Assembly: GCA_964497495.1 (NCBI GenBank)
Contig: CAZCCZ010000013.1
Location: 1-64,000 of the forward strand
Source: CAXXOK01 sp964497495
GTDB taxonomy: Bacteria; Bacillota; Clostridia; Christensenellales; Aristaeellaceae
Length of the DNA stretch: 64,000 nucleotides
Reading direction: 5' to 3'
The notes beneath the pieces are model-generated. The model had not been told where the DNA came from. It saw only the letters and a program-made list of their open reading frames with translations, and did no database searches. Of this stretch, positions 26,797-35,441 are shown in pieces (the stretch's first letter is position 1; every line of letters starts with the position of its first letter). The position numbers were made by a program, and so were the translations under genes.

Positions 26797-27900
26797 ATGG
26801 CGGGCGTAACCTATAAATGTCCCAATTGCGGTTCGTATCTGGCGTTTAACCCCGACGACCAGCACTGGAAATGCGACTCCTGCGGCTCTGTTTTCGATGA
26901 AAAAACGCTGCTTGCCAAGGCGGACGGATACCAGCGCGAAGCGGAGGCCGAACAGCAGGCGGAACACGCGCACGACCACGAAGAACACGCGCGCGAAGCC
27001 GAACAGGCGCGGCCTTCCGCCGATACCGGCAGCCAGGTGGTGTACCATTGCCCCAGCTGCGGCAGTGAGATCATCACCGACGAAACCACCGTGGCCACGC
27101 GCTGCTACTATTGCCACAACCCCGTGGTGCTTCAGGGCAAGCTGACCGCTGATATGAAGCCGGACGAGGTGCTGTCCTTCGCCATCGGCAAGGAAAAGGC
27201 CGTCGAAAGGTTCATGCAGTGGGTTTCCAAAAAGAAGTTCGTGCCCAAAGGGTTCTTCTCGCGCGACCAGATCAGCCGGATGGAGGGTGTGTATTATCCG
27301 CACTTCGTCAGCCGGTGCGTGGTGGACGGCCGCTACGAGGGCGAAGGCCGCGAGACCACGGTGATGGACGTGGGGCAGTACATCGTGACCACCACCAAAC
27401 ACTACGCCGTCACCCGGCGCGCGGATATCACCTTCCGCAACGTCATGCGTCCGGCGTTAAAAAGCGCCGACCGCAAGCTGAGCGACGGTATCCACCCCTT
27501 CCCGCTGGAGGAGGTCAAGCCTTTCTCCGGGGCATACCTCACCGGCTTCCTGGCCGAACGCCGCGACCTGAACGAGCAGGAGGCCACCGCGGACGTGGAG
27601 AGCGAGCTTTCCGGCTACGTAACGCCGCTGCTGACCGAGACCATGCACTATACCAGCTACTCCGGCTCTTCCAGCGCCGCGATGAAGGATAAGCAGTGCA
27701 AGTATACGCTGCTGCCCACCTGGGTGCTGACCTATACGAAGGCGGGCCAGAAGGAACCGTATTACTACGCCATGAACGGCCGCACCGGCGAGGTATGCGG
27801 CAAACTTCCCGTCGACCGGAACAAGCTCTGGCTGGCCGGGCTGGGCGTGGCGGCCGCCTGTTTCGCACTGTTCTGCGTGGCGGCCTACTTTCTGTTTTAG
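26797..27900 (+). CDS. Zinc-ribbon membrane-anchored protein
   Basis: A 367-residue protein with two zinc ribbons. The first is YKCPNCG...KCDSCG at the N-terminus (TFIIB-like), and the second is YHCPSCG...RCYYCH near residues 83-110. They are separated by a His/Glu-rich linker (about 47-77). A roughly 200-residue middle domain of unknown structure follows, then a C-terminal membrane helix (about 346-366). Such proteins are repeatedly found next to TPM-domain proteins, as here, and may help in membrane protein quality control, but the function is unproven. The start has an AAAGAGGTGAGAG site. Confidence 0.75.
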   Translation: MAGVTYKCPNCGSYLAFNPDDQHWKCDSCGSVFDEKTLLAKADGYQREAEAEQQAEHAHDHEEHAREAEQARPSADTGSQVVYHCPSCGSEIITDETTVATRCYYCHNPVVLQGKLTADMKPDEVLSFAIGKEKAVERFMQWVSKKKFVPKGFFSRDQISRMEGVYYPHFVSRCVVDGRYEGEGRETTVMDVGQYIVTTTKHYAVTRRADITFRNVMRPALKSADRKLSDGIHPFPLEEVKPFSGAYLTGFLAERRDLNEQEATADVESELSGYVTPLLTETMHYTSYSGSSSAAMKDKQCKYTLLPTWVLTYTKAGQKEPYYYAMNGRTGEVCGKLPVDRNKLWLAGLGVAAACFALFCVAAYFLF

Positions 27901-27912
27901 GGGGTGCGGAAG

Positions 27913-28749
27913 ATGAAAGCTTACCGTAGAATATTCGCGCTCCTGCTGGCGCTGGGCCTGGCGTTGAGCCTCGCGCCCGCGCTGGCCGCGACGCCCGGAG
28001 GGCGCGTTTTCGACAACGCCGGCCTGTTCACCGCCTCCGAAGAACGGGAGATCACCGACGCGATCACCGCGTTCCAGCAGGCCACGGGCATGGACTTCGT
28101 GGTGCTGACCAACGACGACGAGCAGGAGGAGGATTCCCAGCAAAAAGTGGCGGACGATTTTTACGATCAGGGCGGTTTCGGTCTGGGCAGCGAGAACAGC
28201 GGCGCGCTGTACTATATCGATATGTACAACCGGCAGGAGTACCTGTCCACCACCGGCGCGATGATCGACTATATGACCGACGCGCGCATCGAACTGGCGC
28301 TGGACCAGAGCAACCCCAACCTGCGTGCGGGGCGTTACGCCGCCGCGGCGCTGGCGATGATCGCCAAGGTGCAGGAGTTCGTGAAGGCGGGTATCCCCGA
28401 GGGACAGTACCGCTACGACGTGGTCACGGGGCAACGGCTGACCGCGCGCCACAAGGCGCTCACTTCGGGCGAGATGATCGCCGGCGCGGTGATCTGCCTC
28501 GCGGTCGGCCTGATCTTCGTGATGATCGTGCAATCCCGCTACAGGCTCAGGGGCAGTACGTACCGGTATGATTACGCAGCCAACGCCGACGTGAAGATGC
28601 TGGAAAGCACCGACGAGTACCTGCGCACCACCGTAACCCGCACCCGCAAGGCGCCGCCTCCGAGCAGCGGCGGCGGGGGCGGCGGCGGAAGCGGCGTGCA
28701 CTTCGGCGGCGGCGGCGTCAGCCACGGCGGCGGCGGCAGAGGGTTCTGA
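27913..28749 (+). CDS. TPM-domain membrane protein
   Basis: A 278-residue protein with a signal peptide (to about residue 26). The TPM domain follows (VFDNAGLFTASEEREITDAI, MDFVVLTNDD, SGALYYIDMYNRQEYLSTTG, about residues 33-160), then a transmembrane helix (about 190-212) and a glycine-rich tail with two GGGG stretches and a final SHGGGGRGF. TPM domains have been linked to phosphatase-like and photosystem-repair roles in other organisms, and the bacterial function is unclear. The ATG at 27913 is used; a GTG three codons earlier lies inside the likely AGGGGG ribosome binding site. Twelve bases follow the zinc-ribbon stop, so the two form an operon. Confidence 0.82.
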   Translation: MKAYRRIFALLLALGLALSLAPALAATPGGRVFDNAGLFTASEEREITDAITAFQQATGMDFVVLTNDDEQEEDSQQKVADDFYDQGGFGLGSENSGALYYIDMYNRQEYLSTTGAMIDYMTDARIELALDQSNPNLRAGRYAAAALAMIAKVQEFVKAGIPEGQYRYDVVTGQRLTARHKALTSGEMIAGAVICLAVGLIFVMIVQSRYRLRGSTYRYDYAANADVKMLESTDEYLRTTVTRTRKAPPPSSGGGGGGGSGVHFGGGGVSHGGGGRGF

Positions 28750-28817
28750 TTCCTGCCGGATAGCGGGAGGTCGCCGTGATCTCCCGCCTTTCGGCGAAGC
28801 AAGCGAGGTGCGCGGCG

Positions 28818-30026
28818 TTGAATCATCCGGTTCGGTACGCAACGGAACGGCTGGCCATGCGGCTGCTGTTTTGCGTCGCGCTGCTGCTTTTCCTCGTCTA
28901 CGCGGTTCCCCTGCTGTGGGATACGCTTTCACCGTTCATCATCGCCCTGCCTATCGCGGCGGCGCTACAGCCCCTGATCCGCTTTTTTGAAAAGAAGCTG
29001 CGGCTGCACCGCGGGTTCGCGGTGGCGTTCTGGGTGCTTCTGTTCAGCGCCGTAGCGTTCTTCCTGATCTACTGGTTCGCCAGCTTCGCCGTGGGCCAGG
29101 TCGTTTCCGCCGCCAACAACGCGCCTACCGTGGTCAACGGCGTGATCGACGTGCTTCGCGCGGCCAGCGACCGGGTGCTGAGCGCCGCGGAAACGGCGTC
29201 CGTAAGCGTAAGCGATACCCTGCGCGAGTCCGTGAACACCGCTTTCAAATGGCTTGGGGAGCAGGCCACGTCGCTGGCGGGGCAATCGCTCAACTTTCTG
29301 GTCGCCTTCGCAACCGGCCTTCCCTACGCGCTGATCTATGCGAACTTTCTGATTCTGGGCGTGTACTTCATCTCCAAGCGGTATCCGGAACTGAAAACCC
29401 GCGTTTTCGAGCGTCGCGATCAGGCGGAAAGCAGTACGCAGGGCAGCCTGACCATGCTCAGGCGCTCGGCGGTGCAGGGAGCGCTGGGCTACGTGCGGGT
29501 GCAGCTGCTGTGGTTTCTGGTGCTGCTGGGGCTGGCGTCCGTATACTTCCACTTTACGGGTTTCCAGTACGCCGTGCTCATCGGCGTGGTCGCCGCGCTG
29601 TTGGAGATGATCCCCCAGTTCGGCTGCGGGCTGCTGTTCCTACCCTGGGCGCTGGTGGCCTTCATCATCCGGGACGAGCGCTCCGCCTGGCTGATTCTCT
29701 GTTTCTACACGACGTATTCGCTGCTGCGCCGGTTGCTGGACCCCAAGCTGCTGGGGGATAACATGGGCATGTCGCCCCTGCTGTCGCTCATCGGCATGTT
29801 CGTGGGCATGCGGCTGGGCGGGATAATCGGCCTGATTCTGGGGCCCATCGCCATTCTGGTGCTGGTCAGCGCCGTGCGTGCGCGCTTTTTCGACGGCGCG
29901 GCGGCGGATACCCGCCTGCTGATCGGCTACCTGCAGGAACGCTGGAAACGCGACGGGGGCGAACCCGGAGCACCCAATACGGCCGAACCGGGAAAGACGG
30001 AGGAAAAGTCTGATGCCGAAGCCTGA
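28818..30026 (+). CDS. AI-2E family/YtvI-like membrane protein
   Basis: A protein of about 402 residues with seven to eight membrane helices and the AI-2E transporter layout. The N-terminal helix pair (LLFCVALLLFLVYAVPLLW) is followed by an extracytoplasmic helical loop rich in Ala/Val/Ser. The conserved C-terminal core contains IPQFGCGLLFLPWALVA, YTTYSLLRRLLDPKLLGD and SLIGMFVGMRLGGIIGLILGPI. In sporulating Firmicutes this group is often called YtvI. The start is uncertain. TTG at 28818 has a GAGGTG site and gives the usual N-terminus. GTG at 28776 has a GGGAGG site, but that site is locked in a seven-pair hairpin (28763-28787). Confidence 0.82.
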   Translation: MNHPVRYATERLAMRLLFCVALLLFLVYAVPLLWDTLSPFIIALPIAAALQPLIRFFEKKLRLHRGFAVAFWVLLFSAVAFFLIYWFASFAVGQVVSAANNAPTVVNGVIDVLRAASDRVLSAAETASVSVSDTLRESVNTAFKWLGEQATSLAGQSLNFLVAFATGLPYALIYANFLILGVYFISKRYPELKTRVFERRDQAESSTQGSLTMLRRSAVQGALGYVRVQLLWFLVLLGLASVYFHFTGFQYAVLIGVVAALLEMIPQFGCGLLFLPWALVAFIIRDERSAWLILCFYTTYSLLRRLLDPKLLGDNMGMSPLLSLIGMFVGMRLGGIIGLILGPIAILVLVSAVRARFFDGAAADTRLLIGYLQERWKRDGGEPGAPNTAEPGKTEEKSDAEA

Positions 30027-30597
30027 AAAGCGGCGCTGCAGCTGGCCGCGCGGCGATTTGATGGTCACTTACCACGACGAGGAATGGGGACGCCCCTGCC
30101 ACGACGACGGTAAACTGTACGAAATGCTCTTTTTGGAAGGCTTTCAGGCGGGGCTTTCGTGGCTGATCGTGCTGAGCAAGCGGGAGGCGTTCCGCGCGGC
30201 GTTCGACGGCTTCGACCCCGAAAAGATCGCCGCTTACGGCGAAGCCGACGTGGCGCGGCTGATGGTCGCGGAAGGCATCATCAGGAACCGGCTGAAAATC
30301 CTCGGCACGATCGCCAACGCGAAGGTCTTTCTGGCGATCCGGCAGGAATTCGGCTCCTTCGACGCCTATCTGCAAAGCTATATCCCCGGCGGGCCTGCGG
30401 TCAACGACATCGGCGCCGTTACCGACATTCCCGTACGCTCGCCGCTGAGCGACGCGGTTTCCGCCGATCTGCGCGCGCGCGGCATGAAATTCGTGGGTAC
30501 GGTGACGATCTACAGCTTTCTGGAATCCGTGGGGATCGTAATCGACCACGAAAGGGACTGCTTCGTGCTGAAAGAACTGGCGGAAGCGGAAAAATGA
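30013..30597 (+). CDS. tag: DNA-3-methyladenine glycosylase I
   Basis: A 194-residue DNA repair enzyme that removes 3-methyladenine. RRCSWPRG...YHDEEWGRP opens the protein, with the first zinc ligands (Cys9, His21). LEGFQAGLSW holds the catalytic-pocket Glu and Trp, and the C-terminal DHERDC supplies the remaining His/Cys zinc ligands. The start overlaps the preceding gene by 14 bases, so it is translationally coupled to the membrane protein with no evident functional link. A terminator follows. Confidence 0.93.
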   Translation: MPKPEKRRCSWPRGDLMVTYHDEEWGRPCHDDGKLYEMLFLEGFQAGLSWLIVLSKREAFRAAFDGFDPEKIAAYGEADVARLMVAEGIIRNRLKILGTIANAKVFLAIRQEFGSFDAYLQSYIPGGPAVNDIGAVTDIPVRSPLSDAVSADLRARGMKFVGTVTIYSFLESVGIVIDHERDCFVLKELAEAEK

Positions 30598-30614
30598 CGA
30601 CGAAACGATGAGCA

Positions 30615-30648
30615 AGGCGGCCGCCTCGATGAAGCGGCCGCCTTTTTC
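30615..30648 (+). terminator. Rho-independent terminator after tag
   Basis: AGGCGGCCGC (30615-30624) and GCGGCCGCCT (30634-30643) form a perfect ten-pair stem followed by TTTTT. Confidence 0.85.
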
Positions 30649-30726
30649 GTGGAAAATCGCCTCGTGCCGAACCAAAACGGTTGTATATCTCTCTATATAG
30701 GCGAAACCAATTGGCGGAGGAACACG

Positions 30727-31197
30727 ATGGACGAAATGCAATTCACCGAGGCGGTGCGGCGATACGAGAAGCTTCTGCTGCACATCGCCTGGTCGATGCT
30801 CGGCAACGAGCAAGACTGCGCGGACGCCGTTCAGGAGGCCCTGCTGGCCGCGTGGCGGGGACGCAACCAACTGCGAAACCAACAGGCGGCGCGAGCGTGG
30901 CTGACGCGCATTCAGGTGAACGCCTGCAAGGAAACGTTACGCAGACGGAAGCGCACGCGCACGGAAGAACTGCCGGAGGAGTTGCCCGCGCCGCCGCGCG
31001 TGGATAACCTGCCTTTGCAGGAAGCGCTCGCCGCCCTGAACGAGAAGCTGCGCCTGCCCATCGTGTTGTATTATCTGGAAGGGTTCTCGGTGAGGGAAAT
31101 TTCCCGGACCCTGCGCATACCGACCGGCACGGTGAAAAGCCGTATGGCGCAAGGACGAAAGACGCTTGGCGAACTGTTGAATACGGAAATCACGTAA
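30727..31197 (+). CDS. ECF-type sigma-70 family RNA polymerase sigma factor
   Basis: A 156-residue protein with sigma region 2 (HIAWSMLGNEQDCADAVQEALLAAWR) and region 4 (LPIVLYYLEGFSVREISRTLRIPTGTVKSRMAQGRK) and no region 3. This is the extracytoplasmic-function layout. Its target promoters are not known. The gene is followed by a single-helix membrane protein and an exported protein, so the operon looks like a sigma, anti-sigma and cell-surface module. The start is ATG at 30727 with a GGAGG site. A short AT-rich stretch (TATATCTCTCTATATAG, 30683-30699) upstream may be part of its own promoter. Confidence 0.9.
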   Translation: MDEMQFTEAVRRYEKLLLHIAWSMLGNEQDCADAVQEALLAAWRGRNQLRNQQAARAWLTRIQVNACKETLRRRKRTRTEELPEELPAPPRVDNLPLQEALAALNEKLRLPIVLYYLEGFSVREISRTLRIPTGTVKSRMAQGRKTLGELLNTEIT

Positions 31198-31211
31198 ACG
31201 GGGTGACGAAT

Positions 31212-32303
31212 GTGAAACTGGATTCCGAATGGTTGGGTTCCGCCTTCCCGGAGCACAGCGCGGTTTTCGATCTGGCGGTGGATCGGACGCTCAACCGCAT
31301 CCATACGCAGGCGGAACTGGAACGGCAAATGGCGCGGAAAACGCAGCTGAGGCGCGTAGGCGGCTGGGCCCTCGCGGGCCTGCTGGCGCTCGCGGGCGTG
31401 CTGGGCGTCGCGGAAGGTGCGCGCTTGGGCGTGTTCGATTTCCTGCTCGGGCGGGAGGACGTTCTGCCGCAGGCGGACGAGCTGGTGCGAAAGGACGCGG
31501 CGGCGATGCGGATCGGCCAAACCGAGCTTGCGGCCACGGAGACCGTATTCGACGGGGCCGCGCTGCGCATAACGCTGAGCGTGCGACGGCCGGATATCGG
31601 CCGCCCGCTGACGGCGGAGGATCTGGATGCGGACGGCGACTTCGCGCGGGCGCTGGCGGACGACGGCGTAACGGCCCTGGGAGGCTTCGACTGGTTTACG
31701 GTGGACGGCATCAAGTACGGCATGACGGCGGGAAGCGGCGGGGAGACGGTTACAGGCAAGCAGGACGGCGAAGCGGCGGTCTACTTCGAGCTGCGGTTCG
31801 CCGACACTCCCCTGCCGGACAAGGACTTTACCGTCGGCCTGCCCTTGGGCGGGAACGGCGCGGAGCTGCTGAACATCCCGATCGTGCGCGCTTCCACGGC
31901 CGCCGTACGGGACGCGACGCCCGCCGAGCCGTTCGCCGTGGGCGGGGGAACGCTGACGGTACTGAAGGCGGCACTGTCCCCGATCCGCACGTACGTCACG
32001 ATTAGGCTGGATTTCCCGGAAAGCGTAGGCGAGGAAGCGGCGCAACCGTATCTGGACGCGTGGCGGAGTTACTGCCTGGCGGACGCGCAGGGGAACGCGG
32101 CGTGCGAATTGGACGAACCGTATGGCGACGGCCTGCCCGCCGGAGAAACGGACGACGCGCGCCACCTGTGGGTGCAGGCCGAGGGCGCGCCGGTGAAGGA
32201 CGCGCCGGAAACGTTGTACCTGGCCCCGATAGCATACGACGAACAAGGCGGCCTGTGCGCGGACATGAGTCTGGCCGTGCCGCTGGCCGAAGAGAAGGAG
32301 TGA
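31212..32303 (+). CDS. Membrane protein, likely anti-sigma factor
   Basis: A 363-residue protein with an N-terminal cytoplasmic segment of about 48 residues, one membrane helix (about 50-69) and a large external domain rich in beta strands. This is the topology of single-pass anti-sigma factors that hold an ECF sigma factor at the membrane. It directly follows the sigma gene after 14 bases and resembles DUF4179-type partners, though I cannot identify a conserved sigma-binding motif in the short N-terminus. The GTG at 31212 is preferred to one at 31203 because the GGGGTG site precedes it by six bases. Confidence 0.65.
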   Translation: MKLDSEWLGSAFPEHSAVFDLAVDRTLNRIHTQAELERQMARKTQLRRVGGWALAGLLALAGVLGVAEGARLGVFDFLLGREDVLPQADELVRKDAAAMRIGQTELAATETVFDGAALRITLSVRRPDIGRPLTAEDLDADGDFARALADDGVTALGGFDWFTVDGIKYGMTAGSGGETVTGKQDGEAAVYFELRFADTPLPDKDFTVGLPLGGNGAELLNIPIVRASTAAVRDATPAEPFAVGGGTLTVLKAALSPIRTYVTIRLDFPESVGEEAAQPYLDAWRSYCLADAQGNAACELDEPYGDGLPAGETDDARHLWVQAEGAPVKDAPETLYLAPIAYDEQGGLCADMSLAVPLAEEKE

Positions 32304-32309
32304 CGAACG

Positions 32310-33539
32310 ATGAAGATGAAACGAACGATGAGCAAACGGCTTGCGGCGCTTGCCGCGATAACGGCGGCCCTGTGCCTGTGCGCCGCGCTGCCTCCGGGAG
32401 CGGCGGCGGAAAGCGATGCTTTAACAATGGCGCAATACCGGGAAACCGTGCCGGACAGCGTCCAGTTCGTGATCGACGGGCAAACGTACGACGTACCCGT
32501 CACCCTGCCGGACGAGGACACGCTGCCCGTAATCGTGACTCAAATGGCTACGTTCAACTCGACGGACGCCCATACGGTCTATCCCCTTCGGAAGGGGTTG
32601 CCGAAATACGTCCGGGAAGCGTCCCTTGCGTGGGATTACGACGGTTCCCCCTTTCTGGACTTCTCGCAGGAAGCGTCCGACGGAAGGCTGGAAGGCAAGG
32701 CGGACGCCGCCGACCGCGCGGCGTTGCCGGAAGGCTCCGCCCCGCCGGAAAACGACGCCACGGTAGACGACGTCATGAACCTGATTCAGACGAACCTTTT
32801 GCGCTTCGATTGCGACGTTCAGCCCGACCTGCGCGTGCTCCGGGCGACGGCCATGAGCGGTCTGTACCGGATGAAAAAGGTGAAGGCGAGCGACGGCACC
32901 GCGACATGGACGGAATACGCCGTGGACGATACGAAGCCGGTGAAAAACGCGGGCAAGGGCAGCTGGGAGCTTGCGATTGCGCAGTACCTGCACGGGGCGC
33001 AGATTTTTGCCCATTACGACCCGTACGGCCGGTATAATCCGCCTGCGGAGGCAGGCGAGTGGTACAGCCATTATGATATCTACGCCCACTACATGGACGT
33101 GGAGAACTTTAATATCCATCTCGGCCTGGCCAAAGAGACAGGGGTCGTGAAGGAGAACGCCGACCTGCTGCCGTTTGACCGGATCGTGGAGAGCATTCGG
33201 CAGCGCATCGACGAAGGAAAGCTGAAAAGCATCTATGGGCTCACGCTCGGGTACTCGGTCAAGATCGCCAAAGGGGACGCTTTTTGGGCCGAGAAAATGG
33301 ACTTCAACAACAATTGCCGTTTCGTACTGGTGCCGGAATGGCGCATCCTCGGATACGACCTGAAGGATTATAGCAACACCAACGTCATCGGGTACAGCCA
33401 GCCCGACCGGGAGGCGATCCTGGACCCCGGACATGCCAGCCCCTACGGGCTGAACTACGAGCTTCGGCTGGACGCGGCCACGGGGGAACCGGTGCTGGAC
33501 TACGCGGCGATGAAGTACGACCTGAACGGGGCGCAATAA
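32310..33539 (+). CDS. Exported protein of unknown function in the sigma operon
   Basis: A 409-residue protein with a signal peptide (MSKRLAALAAITAALCLCAA region, cleaved around residue 33). The mature part is not recognised. It has no obvious enzyme motif, contains several Tyr/Asp-rich stretches (YDPYGRYNPPAEAGEWYSH, then YDIYAHYMDVENF), and looks like a secreted binding or sensory domain. It starts six bases after the anti-sigma candidate with an AAGGAG site and ends at a very strong terminator, so it is the last gene of the three-gene unit. It could be a product of the regulon or a signal-sensing partner. Confidence 0.6.
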   Translation: MKMKRTMSKRLAALAAITAALCLCAALPPGAAAESDALTMAQYRETVPDSVQFVIDGQTYDVPVTLPDEDTLPVIVTQMATFNSTDAHTVYPLRKGLPKYVREASLAWDYDGSPFLDFSQEASDGRLEGKADAADRAALPEGSAPPENDATVDDVMNLIQTNLLRFDCDVQPDLRVLRATAMSGLYRMKKVKASDGTATWTEYAVDDTKPVKNAGKGSWELAIAQYLHGAQIFAHYDPYGRYNPPAEAGEWYSHYDIYAHYMDVENFNIHLGLAKETGVVKENADLLPFDRIVESIRQRIDEGKLKSIYGLTLGYSVKIAKGDAFWAEKMDFNNNCRFVLVPEWRILGYDLKDYSNTNVIGYSQPDREAILDPGHASPYGLNYELRLDAATGEPVLDYAAMKYDLNGAQ

Positions 33540-33551
33540 GCCTTACAGGCA

Positions 33552-33593
33552 AACGGTCGGGGAGGCGGGCGTACGCCCGCCTCCCCGACCGTT
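33552..33593. terminator. Strong terminator, 20-pair stem
   Basis: The arms at 33552-33571 and 33574-33593 are perfect 20-base inverted copies with a two-base centre, making a very stable hairpin followed by CCGTTTCC. It separates the sigma operon from the converging trpB-like gene. Confidence 0.85.
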
Positions 33594-33618
33594 CCGTTTC
33601 CCCGGCAAAGAGCCGCGA

Positions 33619-34965
33619 TTATCTCGCCAGAATTTCTGCGTCCATGGGGATGGAATCCGTCATCGTTCCGTCCAGATAGCTGGCGTAGGCGCTCATGTCG
33701 AAGTAGCCCGTGCCGGACAGCCCGAACAGGATGGTCTTGGCTTCGCCGGTTTCGCGGCACCGCACCGCCTCGTCCATGGCGCAGCGGATGGCGTGGGCGC
33801 TTTCCGGCGCGGGCAGGATGGTCTCCAGCCGGGCGAACTTCACCGCCGCGTCGAACACGGCGGTTTGCTCGTAGCTCACCGCTTCCAGATAGCCGCCCGC
33901 GTACAGCTTGGAAATAATGGGGCTCATGCCGTGGTACCGCAGGCCGCCCGCGTGGTTGGGCGAGGGGATGAATTCCGCGCCCAGCGTGTACATCTTTGCC
34001 ATGGGCGTGATCTTGCCGGTGTCGCAGAAATCGTACTCGTAGCGGCCGCGCGTGAGGGAGGGGCAGCTGGCGGGCTCCACCGCGACGTAGCGGGTGCCCT
34101 TCCGCTTGCCCTGCAGCGTGTCCCGCATGAAGGGGGCCAGCAGGCCGCCCAGGTTGCTGCCGCCGCCCGCGCACCCGATAACGACGTCCGGGTACTCGCC
34201 GAACTCCGTCAGCGCCTCGTAGCTCTCCAGCCCGATCACGGACTGGTGCAGAAGCACCTGATTGAGCACCGAGCCCAGCGCGTAGCGGCAGTCCGGCGTG
34301 GTTACGGCCTTCTCCACCGCTTCGGAGATGGCGCAGCCCAGACTGCCGGTGGTGTTGAGGCCCTTGGCCAGAATGGCGCGGCCCGCCTGCGTGGTGTCGC
34401 TGGGGCTGGCCAGCACGTTGGCGCCGAAGGTGCGCATTACGTCCTTGCGGTAGGGCTTCTGCTCGTAGGAACCGCGAACCATGAACACCGTCAGTGCCAG
34501 CCCGAAGACCGCGCAGGCTTCCGCCAGCGCCGTGCCCCACTGGCCCGCGCCCGTCTCGGTGGTCAGCGATTTCAGGCCCTGCGCCCTGGCGTAATACGCC
34601 TGCGCAAGCGCGGAGTTGAACTTGTGGCTGCCGGAGGTGTTGTTGCCCTCGAACTTGTAGTAGATGTGCGCGGGGGTTTTCAGGGCCTCCTCCAGACGGT
34701 AGGCGCGGATGATGGGCGAGGGGCGGAAGATGCGGTACATATCCTGCACAGGCTTGGGAATCTCGAACTCGGCCGTGTCGTCGTCCAGTTCCTGCTTAAT
34801 CAGCTCGTCGCAGAACACGGGGCGCAGATCGTCGAACGCCACGGGCTTTCCGGTGCCGGGGTTGACGAGCGGATCGGGCTTGTCCCGCATGTCGGCGCGA
34901 AGGTTGTACCACGCTCTGGGCAGCTTCTCCTCGGGCAGGTAGTACCGGTAAGGGATGTTTTTCAC
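33619..34965 (-). CDS. TrpB2-type tryptophan synthase beta-like enzyme
   Basis: A 448-residue PLP enzyme of the TrpB2 group, longer than TrpB1. Lys115 in SGSHKFNSALAQ is the PLP lysine. LTTETGAGQWGTALA, a CAGGGSNLGGLLAPF phosphate-binding loop and SPNHAGGLRYHG support the call. TrpB2 enzymes make tryptophan from indole and serine, often without a TrpA partner, and no trpA lies nearby. The GTG at 34965 has an AAGGAGG site. The upstream T-box with a Trp specifier confirms the role: transcription should rise when charged tRNA-Trp falls. Confidence 0.92.
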   Translation of the reverse strand: MKNIPYRYYLPEEKLPRAWYNLRADMRDKPDPLVNPGTGKPVAFDDLRPVFCDELIKQELDDDTAEFEIPKPVQDMYRIFRPSPIIRAYRLEEALKTPAHIYYKFEGNNTSGSHKFNSALAQAYYARAQGLKSLTTETGAGQWGTALAEACAVFGLALTVFMVRGSYEQKPYRKDVMRTFGANVLASPSDTTQAGRAILAKGLNTTGSLGCAISEAVEKAVTTPDCRYALGSVLNQVLLHQSVIGLESYEALTEFGEYPDVVIGCAGGGSNLGGLLAPFMRDTLQGKRKGTRYVAVEPASCPSLTRGRYEYDFCDTGKITPMAKMYTLGAEFIPSPNHAGGLRYHGMSPIISKLYAGGYLEAVSYEQTAVFDAAVKFARLETILPAPESAHAIRCAMDEAVRCRETGEAKTILFGLSGTGYFDMSAYASYLDGTMTDSIPMDAEILAR

Positions 34966-35035
34966 GGTGGGTTCCTCCTTCGTAATTTTTCGCCGGTTGC
35001 AAGGGACGGTGTGAACCGGGGGTTTTTCCGGGAAA

Positions 35036-35317
35036 CAAAAAAGCCTGCCCCATATTCCTATGGGACAGGCTTGATCTTTTGCCTGCGGTACCACCCGTAT
35101 TGCCGATTGCTCGGCCGCTCGCTTTCGCATACCAGCATATGCGCTTCGCGGATAACGGGTGAAGCTCCCGTCGGTCGCTAGCGGCCGGGCCCGCGCCCTT
35201 CGCCGTTCGCTCCGCCCTCGGCGGTCCATTCAGCGTGTGCCCTCATGCCGCACTCCCACCGCCGGCGGCTCTCTTTGAATCGGGCGAAGCGCCTACTCCT
35301 CCGCGTCACAGGTTTAT
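35036..35317 (-). promoter_or_regulatory. T-box riboswitch leader, Trp specifier
   Basis: On the minus strand the canonical T-box CGGGTGGTACCGCAGGC lies at 35081-35097. It is followed by a terminator hairpin (AAGCCTGTCCCAT / ATGGGGCAGGCTT, about 35041-35072) and a T-run. The upstream stem I region carries GGAGTAG- and AGAGAG-like conserved elements. The codon TGG at 35226-35228, followed by ACC, sits where the specifier should be. Uncharged tRNA-Trp would stabilise the antiterminator and allow the TrpB2 gene to be read. This explains the 300-base leader and the false extension of the reading frame through it. Confidence 0.93.
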
Positions 35318-35323
35318 GGAAGC

Positions 35324-35352
35324 ACTATACCCGAAGCGGAAACGGTTGTCAA
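35324..35352 (-). promoter_or_regulatory. Promoter of the T-box-controlled gene
   Basis: On the minus strand, TTGACA (35347-35352) and TATAGT (35324-35329) have 17-base spacing. Transcription should begin near 35317. Confidence 0.85.
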
Positions 35353-35441
35353 TAGCCGGAATGAAAATTTCCATACGGGTTCCCGCCGCTTTGACGGCGA
35401 CCCGCTTTCCAGACGAACGCGGGCCGCCCCGCATCTCCGCG

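Noticed and set aside
26553..26798. An 81-codon minus-strand frame between the channel and zinc-ribbon genes
   Set aside because: It covers both divergent promoters and the inverted repeat and has no homology pattern.
34966..35229. An N-terminal extension of the TrpB2 reading frame
   Set aside because: The region is the T-box leader, including specifier and terminator; the GTG at 34965 has a perfect ribosome binding site.
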